Source: Laccaria trichodermophora
Lineage: Eukaryota; Basidiomycota; Agaricomycetes; Agaricales; Hydnangiaceae
Length of the DNA stretch: 64,000 bases
NCBI GenBank assembly: GCA_018417955.1
Contig: JACTVC010000015.1
Span: 1,017,862 to 1,081,861, forward strand
Direction: 5' to 3'
Every line of letters starts with the position of its first letter. Within the stretch, counting starts at the first letter, position 1. Both the position numbers and the translations under genes were made by a program. This document shows positions 55,619 to 64,000 of this stretch, in pieces. The notes beneath the pieces are model-generated. The model made no database searches. It was given only the letters and a program-made list of their open reading frames with translations, and was not told the origin of the DNA.

Positions 55619-55970
55619 TTATAAGCAACCTTCTAAGTTACAAAAAAGAAATCTTTGACATTCCAGCCACATATTCAATTACATTCACATTTCTGATATA
55701 TTGTTAGATGGAATACAATAGATAGCTTTGAGAGGTGCACATGAAGATCCCACATCCATATTTTGGCATTGCACTTTCTTAATGAAGAGTGAGTTATAAG
55801 CAACCTCCTAAGTTACAAAAAAAGAAATCTTGGAAATTCCAGCTGCATATTCAATTATGTTCACATTTCTGATATATTATTAGACGGAATACAATAGATA
55901 GCTTTGAGAGGTGCACATGAAGATCCCACATCCATATTTTAACATTGCACTTTCTCAATGAAGAGCTGGG
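55619..55970. repeat. Tandem duplication, period about 175 bp
   Basis: Two adjacent copies (from ATAAGCAACCTTCTAAGTTAC at 55621 and ATAAGCAACCTCCTAAGTTAC at 55796) share GATAGCTTTGAGAGGTGCAC, AAGATCCCACATCCATATTTT and CATTGCACTTTCT. About 90 percent or more of bases agree by eye. Confidence 0.85.
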
Positions 55971-57059
55971 GGCAAAATTCTGGCATAGAACAGCAAACCC
56001 ATCCAACATCCTGAGATATGATGATAACCCTCATTTATAGATGGGATGTTTCAAGAAGCACTCCCCAGTCTCTCTCAGGAGCCTTGCTATGCACAGAAAT
56101 CAAATATTGTACATGCAAGAGGGGAGAAAAAATGAAACTCAAACATGATAGAAGTTGAAGTGGGTCACTACCACAATAATAGATATTTTTTACCTGTGGA
56201 GCAGAACTGATAGTAGGTTCAACCACAAAGAGCAGGCAATGTAAGAACATTTGGCAGAAGTTGACATTTGCAACTCTACATGCCTACAAAATCTCAAGCA
56301 ATTCATAGAGGGTCTATAAACATGGATGAGCTATGAAGAAATATTTTTCTGGGGTTGAAGAGGGCAGGTGGGGTCAAGCTCAATATAAAGATGTGAGGTT
56401 CAGAGTGATTATATAAGAATTTGTCAGCCTTAGTCATCATTGGACAGCCTTAGTCATCGCTGTGTCAGCCTGACTCAGCCATCAAAAAGCCTAAAAACAT
56501 TGTGCCATTCTATATAGATATATTCATTTTGCATGATTGAACCAGGACACCACCCTATATTTAAGACTACAGCAACCAGCTACAAGCAAATTACTCTGAA
56601 CATGTCATCTTTTGTTGTTATGACAGTGTATACAGGTAAAGACACACCCCCAGAACCAGGCCAGCGTGGCATAGCCAGGTGAATTGCCGACACACTGATG
56701 TGTGCCTCCTCTTTAGTGTGTTGGTGGTACATCAGCTGGACACATTCAGATGTGTTGGGCATAAATAATTGCATGCCTGCACATCTGGCCAGCTTCAGAT
56801 CTTTTTTCTTTCTTTTGCAGGCCCCCCTGTACCCAGGTAAATGGCAGAATAATATGTATTGCTTATCTACAGAAAAAACATTGATATGGGAAGGTATACC
56901 TACAGTGTAGAAGTAGGAAGGAAGGGGCAAGGCAGGGATACCACCTCTCCCCTTCAACAACCCCCTCCTATCAAAGCTGGTGATCCCCACACCACCCTGT
57001 CTAGGTTGCATGCCCTCTCCCAGATACTAAGTCCCCAACTCTCCACACTGATAGCAAGC
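55971..57059. other. AT-rich region without a gene
   Basis: No supported gene is seen. Short ORFs on the minus strand (for example 56580-57011) lack any recognisable domain. Confidence 0.35.
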
Positions 57060-57639
57060 CATGGTGTACATTGTTGGTGCATCGGGAAATCACTGATGGC
57101 CTTATTGGCCATGCATTGATTGTGGTTGCGGGCGCCCATGGCTGTTGCTCGGAGGTGGTGATGAGCCCCCATGGCTGTTCGTTGACTGTGGTTGTGGGTG
57201 GCCATAGCCATCAGTCGACCCTGTGGCAAAAGTGGGCACTCGCCATCAGTCGACCATGGTGCCAGGACATTGTGGCCATTTGTCAATGGGCTGTGGGGGG
57301 CCATAGCTATCTGTCGATCCTGGTGGTCCCCTGGCCAGTCATCGATTCCCAGGGTGGGACCCCATGGCCATGTGGGCGGTCACTGCCGTTTTTCAATCAT
57401 GGTGGTGGGTCCCATGGCCAAGTGTCATCGAAGGTCATGGTAGGCAAATTGTGATTTTGTCGATGGTGGTGCTGGGCACCTGTGGACATCTGTGGGCAGC
57501 TGTCACCATTTCTTGATGGTGGTGGTGGGTCCCATGGCCAATTGCCAATGGTCGTGGTGGGCAGATCATGGTTGTGGGCAGCCATCGCCATTCATCAATC
57601 CTGCGGCGAAAGTGGGCACTTGCCGTCGGCCGACCATGG
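57060..57639. repeat. Array of degenerate short repeats
   Basis: Words such as CCATGGC, GTGGTGGG, CATCAGTCGACC, AAAAGTGGGCACTCGCC and GGTCCCATGGCCA occur many times in changing order. Such arrays are often found at the ends of DNA transposons, but no terminal repeat was found. Confidence 0.55.
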
Positions 57640-57853
57640 TGCTGGGACCTCGTGAGCTGGATTCCATAGAAATGAGTGGTGGGAGGATTGGGATGAACAT
57701 AGAATGGGGGTACTTACCATGAGGTTACACAAAAGCGAACAACAAGTGCTGGGACCTCATGAGCTGGATTCCATAGAAATGAGTGGTGGGAGGATTGGGA
57801 CGAACATAGAATGGGGGTACTTACCGTGAGGTTACACAAAAGCGAACAATGAA
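57640..57853. repeat. Tandem duplication, period about 107 bp
   Basis: Two near-identical copies begin GTGCTGGGACCTC (57640 and 57747) and include GAATGGGGGTACTTACC and GGTTACACAAAAGCGAACAA. They differ at only a few bases. Confidence 0.85.
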
Positions 57854-58683
57854 TGTCAGTAGACATTCATCGTTTGGTTGCCATGTCGCTCTTGACGACG
57901 TGGCACCTGAATTCTATTTTTCAGAGATGAGTGGTGGGGGAGAGGTGAGCGCTCACTGCAGTCTGCTTCCCTTCGTGTGCTGGCCATCGTTCGTGAGCCA
58001 TGGTAAATTTGTTGCCATTCGTCACTTGTTATCACATCGCTATCGGCGATGTATCCCCTGCTTCTTGTGTGAGAAAATGGGGGGGAGGAGATTCATGTAG
58101 CTCACCTGGCCATCCTCTGGATTCTGGAACCATGGTTGGGTCATCGTCCTGTGCTGTTGTCGTTCTCTCATTGGTTGCCACAGTGCTTGCCTCTAGCGTC
58201 GCCACTTTGTTGTTGTTGTTGCAATGTGTAGTGGTGGTTGGCACAGTGGCTGTTGGTGGACAGAGGTGATGATGTGTCGCAGTCACTGCGTTTCCCGCTG
58301 AATTTCTTTTTTCATACAATGTGGGAAAGTCCAACTTTCCAGGCTCATTCCTTGTTGTCTTCGAACAAAACTACCAAACATTCTCATACCTACCCGTTTT
58401 TTCTTTCCCTCCCTTTTCCATATCAATTGCGACAGAAAACCTCCCTCAACACCATGTTTTCTGTGCTTCCCTGTCATTTTAATATGATTGGGTATCATGC
58501 TTTTCGCCGTTCCCAATCACATGTCGTTTTGTAAGGAATACATGGTAAAGTTCGTCTTTCTGCTGCTTCCTCGGTTGCGACTAGATTTTTATATATAGGA
58601 AATCTCAAGTGCTGAGGTACTTCGTACTAGTACTTAAGTTATATGAAGTTCAGATATTCTTCAAACCCTGCTGAAGTTAGTAC
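57854..58683. other. Region without a supported gene
   Basis: Short ORFs only. TTGTTGTTGTTG microsatellite near 58207. Confidence 0.35.
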
Positions 58684-59558
58684 ATGGTAAGTACTACACT
58701 TACTTCTTCGAGGACGTGGCTCACCAGACCTTGCAGCTGCCACGTAGTGCTTTCGCTCCCCCGCTTCCGCCTCACCTTGCCTGCCCTTGGCCGCGCCCTA
58801 GGAAAAGCCTCACACATGCTGAACATGAACAGTGCCGCCGCAAGTTAGGCTTACCCTGTGCACTCGACAAATGGCTCCACAAGTCGCTTCCCATAGCTTC
58901 GAATCCATTTGGCGAAGAATCTGAAGACATAATGAGCACAGGGTTATGGTCTCAGGACCACGTTGAATGCACAGTGAGAGTTGTTAAAGAAGAAGTCAGT
59001 TCACATGTTATCTCCTTTCTCCTCTTCTATCATGATTCATTATTTCCATAGGGACTCGTCGAGGAGCCGTTTCAGGACCCTCCTACCTACACCCTCTACA
59101 TGAGCATACGTCTCCCTCCATCTTCAGGTTTTCTGATCTACTATTGGACAAGCCCCCACGTTATCCTCGATACCTACATAGGCGACAATACCGACCTTAA
59201 GGCTCCTGACTGGGTCAATCTTATCAGCTCCCCCCGCACGTTCTGGCAGCTGCGATCACACATGATTGAGGTTGTTGCTGAGCTTTTGACCACTCCAAAT
59301 AATGAACAACTGTCAGCGAAGATTCTAGCCTGGTCAATGGCAGTGTCAGTATGTGTATCCTCTTTGTTGATGTGATTTTGATGCTGACACTTCTCTTAGC
59401 GATCTTCGCGCTTGTGTGTGCAACCCCTCGCTTCGTTGGCTTCAACTCCTCTCAATTGTCGATCACACAAGCCCCGCCCATATGACCTTGACTACACAGA
59501 GTCACTCGCTTATCGACTGAAGTTGTTGGATGTAGCGGGATCCTCCCCTTCTCGATGA
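58684..59558 (+). CDS. Hypothetical protein next to the Tnp2 transposase
   Basis: The model is ATG (58684-58686) directly followed by a GTAAGT intron, then exons 58728-58994, 59052-59342 and 59400-59558, in frame to 239 aa. Segments include TLQLPRSAFAPPLPP, LDKWLHKSLPIASNPFGEE, DHVECTVRVV, PPTYTLYMSIRLPPSSGFLIY, TSPHVILDTYIGD and SSPRTFWQLRSHMIEVVAELL. I do not recognise the family. Because it sits just upstream of the Tnp2 gene on the same strand, it may be a second gene of the same transposon. The neighbouring Tnp2 gene also begins with an ATG-only coding exon. Confidence 0.6.
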
Positions 59559-59954
59559 CGTTCTATCACATAGTATATAGTGTTGTGTGTTTTTATCCTT
59601 ACGGCAAAGATAAATATTCTACTCTACTTCAGTATGAGAGGTGATTCAAAAGTTTTTTACTGTATGGGACAAAATTTTCGTGCCTAGACATGGCGTGTAC
59701 AACGAAAAGTGTCATTGAAGCACCTTGCTGCCTAAGGCGTTTTTTCCTGAGGCTCGGATTTTTGTTGACGAAATTCCCACATCTGCTCCAACGTGTGTTC
59801 ATCCCTCAACGCCGTTCATGGCTCTTCTCGCCTTATATTTCGCTAATTCCGCACTCTATAACCCTCAATAATTCAATTCTGTCATTACCCTTCAATTGTA
59901 TCTCACTGCCCGTGCGCCCATTCTGATATTTTGTGCAAGAGCCAAGACTTCAAA
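59559..59954. other. Spacer upstream of the Tnp2 gene
   Basis: No gene is seen. No CACTA-type terminal repeat was recognised here. Confidence 0.35.
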
Positions 59955-62843
59955 ATGGTACGTCCAGCTGGAAATCACACCTTGCAAGGTTGACTGATCT
60001 TAATCAAGCCACCAAAACGAGGAAAACGAAGGGATGTGCCTTGTGAATGCTCCCAATGTGGAGGAGTATTATATGTCTCACAAGAGGATCGCCGTGGACA
60101 CTTGCAGCATGACAAACTCGCGATGGCAGCAAAAAATCGTTCAGAAGATGGACCAATTCCTTCATCTAACCTCACAGAGACAATTGACGAAGATCCTTCC
60201 ACACCATCCCAACCAGCCAGGTCTTTGCCTGCCACTCCTACTCGACCGCTTTCAGTAGGACAACCCCCAGGAACCCCCATCAGCGCCCGTCGCACAGCTT
60301 CTCTCCATGCTCAGGAAGAACGTGCACGACTTCTACAAATTGACATGCTTGCAGAACTGAACGAAGTTCCAGACATGCTGATGGACGATGACTGGGAGGA
60401 CCCGCTGCTTGATGAAGATGTTGCAGTGCAAGAGTCAACCGCTTCCATCCCTCCTTTCTCGCAACTCTCAGCGACATCCCATCTGTCTTCAGTGTCCAGC
60501 ACCCCAACCCTCATTACTCTTGCATCCACAAGACACGGCAACTTAGCAGTCCCAATTGCAGCTGGTGTTCCAGAACACAAGCATGCCGAAAATGACCCAG
60601 ATCCATTCTACAGATCGGGGGACACCTTTAATCCCCTTCCCGCCACCCCTACTGCTGTTCACCCACACCACGGAATATACCTTCTGTATGTGCTGGTATC
60701 TTGGCTTCACCTCCAGTTCCATCTTCCAGTTCGAGCCTGTTCCGCTCTCATTAGTGTGGTTGCATTGATCATCCAGGCTTTCGGCCAGACAATAAACCCA
60801 CCACCCATCACCACTCTTCACCGAGTCATGAACCAGCTAGGTGTGGAACCTACCTTCGACATCTTACCTATCTGCCCCAACTGTCTCGAAGTATACCCTG
60901 ACATGGAGGACACCCCAACCATCTGCATCAACTGCAGTTCATTTATTTTCAAGGCCGCTAATCCTCGCTCAGCCATGGATTCTCAGGTGCCAGTTTCAAG
61001 TGCACGTACACCTCTTCTGCGCTTTCCATACAAGAGTATACAATCCCAGCTAGCTAGCATCCTTTCACTGCCGGGAATTGAAGAGGAGCCTGATAGCTGG
61101 CGAAAACGTCAATGCGTGCCGGGCAAGTATTTCGATGTTTTTGATGGTGATATTCCCAAGAACATCAAGGCTCCTGATGGCACCTGTTTCTTTCGTAACG
61201 ACCCCAGGGATGTCAATGGTCCCCAAGGAGAGCTTCAAATTGCACTCACGCTTGGTGTGGATTGGTATGTGATTCATTATCCACTCTTTTTCAATCTCAC
61301 GTTGTGCAGGTTTTCTTATCTTCAGAGTCAAATTGCTCCTTCGCATACGTCAGGTCCGATTTCCTTCAATATTGCTAATCTCCGGGACCATTTGTGGTAG
61401 GTTAAGCCCAATGTTTTGCATTTTTTCACGTATTCATAAGTTGATAGGTATCGCACTGCAAACTTGCTCCTTGGCGGCATAATGCCTGGGCCAAAGGAAG
61501 GTAATCCTGATCAATGCCAACGGTTTCTGCGTATTATTGTAAATGAGCTTCTCCGCCTGTGGCATCATGGTGTCCATCTACCAACACCCTCTTGTCCTGA
61601 GGGACATTTGATACGTGTTATCCTCATCTGTATTTGTTGTGATAAGCCTGCGGCTCATAAAATGGGTGGATTTGGATCCCACTCACATACAATGTTCTGC
61701 ACTTGATGCTGGTGGGAGTATGAATGGCGGATCTGTACAGTCAAAGTACGTCCCTGCTTGTAAGAACTTATCATCTGCTACGGCATTCTATTTCTTATCT
61801 GAATTACAGATCCTACGTACAAATCAAACAGGCTGACAAGGCATCCCCTGCATCCTTTCAAAAGAACGGTATGTAATTTCTTGTGTGTGGCTTCTGTTTC
61901 TGAGTCTGATTTTCTAGGTTTTCGAACACGTACTGATGCCGAGCACCAGGCGGCTGGTGAAAAGTATGCCAACCTCAAATCTGCAACTGCTCGTGAAGAA
62001 TTCGCCAAACAATATGCTGCACGCTGGTCTGAGTTTGCACGCCTGCCATACTTTGACCTTGTACATATGATCGTCATTGATCCTATGCATAACCTTCTGC
62101 TTGGTTAGTTCATTGATGACATTTATCCACATTTATGTGCTTATAGTCTTGCAGGTCTCATCAAAACCCACTTCTACCATATCTGGGTCCAAGGCAAAAT
62201 ATTATGCAAAACCAAAGAACTTCGGGCTCTCCATAATATCCTCAGTAATGTACATTTTTTACTCTAGCGAGCACAGTCTGTTTTTCCATGTTTACGCTCT
62301 CTCTCAGTTCAGCATGCCAGCTTATCTTGGACGGCTACCATCTCTTGTCGGAATTCCCGCTGGTGGATCATTGACTGCTGACCAGTGGTTATTGATGGTG
62401 GTAGTAGTTGCACCTATTGCGGTCTGTTCTCTTTAACGAAGACAGTTGTTAAATGATGACGTGTGCTCAACAGATCCCTCAAATATGGCATGACTACATG
62501 CCTGACCCGGCAGCTGCAAGAAGGCAACGTGAGGCTGCAAACAAAGCTCACATTGACAAGAAGGTACGCGCTGCCGAGACAAGGAAACAGAAAGCTGCAG
62601 TGAAGAAGTCAACAGCTGAACAGCAGCCAGCGCAGGAGAACACACAAAATTCACGGCAACAGCAAATGTCATCTACAATCCTAGACAGTACAAGTACTAC
62701 AAACCGTGTAGCCGCGAAGCGTTCACACCGACCTCCTGATGAAGATATTAACTCTGACAATGAAGACAAAGACCTTCCATCTTGTCTTCATCCTGATGAT
62801 CCTGCTAACTTTCTCAAGCTAGGTCAAGCCCTTCGCCTCTTCC
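59955..62843 (+). CDS. Tnp2 (CACTA/EnSpm-type) transposase, truncated by copia insertion
   Basis: ATG 59955 is followed at once by an intron (59958-60008). The next exon encodes PPKRGKRRDVPCECSQCGGV and RRGHLQHDKL (possible zinc-binding), an acidic linker, then CPNCLEVYPDMEDTPTICINC. Later exons carry the Tnp2 hallmarks: GVDWFSYLQSQI, PISFNIANLRDHLWYRTANL, GGIMPGPKEGNPDQCQRFLR, GGFGSHSHTMFCT, FRTRTDAEHQ, PYFDLVHMIVIDPMHNLLLG, IKTHFYHIWVQGKIL and MPAYLGRLPSLVGIPAGGSL. The reading stops in ALRLFL at 62843, where a retrotransposon LTR begins; the remaining C-terminal part is not in the window. The transposase would cut and paste a CACTA element. Whether it was active before the insertion cannot be told. 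Confidence 0.85.
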
Positions 62844-63056
62844 TGTTGAATAGTCGAGGCGGACCGGACCAGCAACTCCGGTATGCCGATACCGTGCATA
62901 CGCGCACATACTAGTCTCATATAGGACACTGTAGATAGTTATAGTAGTTTGTAGTACATTCTAGTTACATATCTTTGTAGTATATAAGGGGGACTGAGAG
63001 TCCCAGAATTCATTACCTTCTCACTTTTACACTCCCTCGTACTTGCTGCTCCAACA
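62844..63056 (+). repeat. 5' LTR of the copia element
   Basis: The 213-bp segment begins TGTTGAATAG and ends CTCCAACA, giving the TGTTG/CAACA inverted ends usual for Ty1/copia LTRs. A TATATAAG promoter box lies at about 62981-62988. Right after the end, GGTTATGGGCCCCG is nearly complementary to the anticodon arm of initiator tRNA-Met, suggesting a half-tRNA primer site. The second LTR lies outside the window, so the borders are not confirmed. Confidence 0.65.
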
Positions 63057-63150
63057 GGTTATGGGCCCCGAGCCCTAAACATACATACATACTACTATAC
63101 ATCTTACCTCGCTCTCATCAGCTTTTATCTTATCAATTACGTAGCAGCAC

Positions 63151-64000
63151 ATGGAGACCAATGGATCATCAAATGTTTACCGGATTGAGCCGCTTAAAGG
63201 CGCGGACAATTACGCGGTATGGAAAATCAAGATGACAGACATCTTGACAGATCAAGGTCTGTGGGAATATGTCGATCCCGGAACGGCACCATCAGATGCC
63301 AACCAGAAACCAGCATGGGATAAGAAGGACAGGACAGCTTTATCGACAATAAGATTACGAGTAGCAGATAAACTACTGGTTTACATAGCTAGCTCAAAAT
63401 CATCGAAAGAAGCTTGGGATACATTGAAGAGCTTATTGGAAGCTCAAGGGCCGTTAGGAATTGTCCTTGCCCGCCGGAAGCTATTTCGGGCCAAGTGCGA
63501 TGATGGCACTGGCATCGAAGATCACATCAGGACCCTGAGAGTCTATCAGGAAGAATTGCAAAATCTCGGACAGAAAATAGAGGACTCAGAATTCTCTATT
63601 ATTCTACTTACATCGTTACCAGATAGTTGGAATAATTACATTTCATCTATTGATACATCTGCGCTTAACAATGCGCCGCAACTGATTGCCAGAATCCTTG
63701 AGCACGATAGACGGCTCAAAATTCAGGGCACTGATGATACTGCCCTAGCTGCCAAATGGGGCAAGAAGAAATACAATTCGAAAATAATTTGCTATGGATG
63801 TGGCAAACGCGGCCATATACAGGCAGATTGCCGATCTAAATCTAATGATCAATCAAACAAGAAGCATCACAAGAAGCCAAAGTTCGGGGGAGCACGTGCA
63901 AATGAAATCATTGATGATTTCGCTTTTGCAGGAATTGATGGCGCGCCCGAAATGGCATTTGCTTCACTTATGGCTAACTCATGGTTAGCAGACTCAGCGT
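63151..64000 (+). CDS. Copia Gag-Pol polyprotein, N-terminal part
   Basis: The frame is open from ATG 63151 (METNGSSNVYRIEPLKGADN) to the window end, 283 codons. The gag part has YAVWKIKMTDILTDQGLWEY and LLTSLPDSWNNYI, typical of Ty1/copia Gag. A CCHC zinc knuckle of the form C-x2-C-x4-H-x4-C begins at 63790 (about residue 214, CYGCGKRGHIQADC). The last residues (NSWLADSA) are the usual lead-in to the aspartic protease site. No stop or frameshift is seen, so the element may be young. Integrase and reverse transcriptase would lie downstream, outside the window. Confidence 0.9.
   Translation, partial: METNGSSNVYRIEPLKGADNYAVWKIKMTDILTDQGLWEYVDPGTAPSDANQKPAWDKKDRTALSTIRLRVADKLLVYIASSKSSKEAWDTLKSLLEAQGPLGIVLARRKLFRAKCDDGTGIEDHIRTLRVYQEELQNLGQKIEDSEFSIILLTSLPDSWNNYISSIDTSALNNAPQLIARILEHDRRLKIQGTDDTALAAKWGKKKYNSKIICYGCGKRGHIQADCRSKSNDQSNKKHHKKPKFGGARANEIIDDFAFAGIDGAPEMAFASLMANSWLADSA

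Larger units (their letters stand above)
62844..64000 (+). mobile_element. Ty1/copia retrotransposon, 5' part
   Basis: LTR, primer site and the start of gag-pol are present in order. The element is inserted in the Tnp2 gene and continues past the window end. Confidence 0.85.

Noticed and set aside
56580..57011. 143-aa minus-strand ORF
   Set aside because: Lies in transposon-derived AT-rich sequence with no recognisable motif.
55600..57853. Possible CRISPR-like or satellite array
   Set aside because: Only two copies of each long unit are present and no regular spacers; CRISPR arrays are not expected in a fungal nuclear genome.

Overview
This window is from a filamentous basidiomycete, most likely a mushroom-forming agaricomycete. 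Genes are dense, with many 45-60 nt GT-AG introns. Families such as DUF2235, CAP10-type glycosyltransferases, F-box proteins and Tnp2/CACTA transposases point the same way. All calls were made by reading the sequence; no database search was run.

Layout. (1) 1-12.45 kb is a segmentally duplicated block. Two eIF5A-like genes lie on the minus strand about 6.4 kb apart, each followed by an inverted pair of genes for a small (about 90-110 aa) unrecognised protein (family F1, four copies). (2) 12.6-14.7 kb holds a large low-complexity protein with a KEN motif. (3) 14.9-19.8 kb holds a decayed fragment and then a full multi-exon DUF2235 hydrolase-like gene that ends in two DM9-type repeats. (4) 20.6-26.7 kb is largely a graveyard: an F-box gene with an 11-bp duplication, a secreted-protein gene cut by a MITE, a 5'-truncated CAP10 glycosyltransferase remnant and a fragment of the 12.6-kb gene. 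(5) 28.4-32.7 kb has three genes of a second small-protein family (F2), apparently related to F1 and preceded by the same upstream repeat. (6) 33.3-43 kb is ordinary core genome: an isoprenylcysteine methyltransferase, a C2H2 zinc-finger protein, a VHS-GAT (GGA-like) trafficking adaptor and an F-box protein. (7) 44.2-53.3 kb is a tandem duplication carrying four paralogues of an F-box-like protein, the last one frameshifted. (8) 53.3-64 kb is repeat-rich: tRNA-derived sequence, tandem repeats, a CACTA/Tnp2 transposase gene, and a Ty1/copia retrotransposon inserted inside that transposase and running off the window end.

Most striking points. The intact eIF5A-like gene has lost the hypusine lysine (Lys to Arg) and two loop residues, yet keeps the rest of the fold and a 21-nt microexon. 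Its sister copy has a stop in that microexon. Two small-protein families (seven genes) share a conserved upstream block and TATA promoters, and two of these blocks carry MITE insertions. The DUF2235 gene encodes its nucleophile-elbow serine in a 9-nt microexon. Several insertions (Tc1/mariner-like, hAT-like, a gene-disrupting MITE, copia into CACTA) can be delimited from terminal repeats, most of them with target-site duplications.
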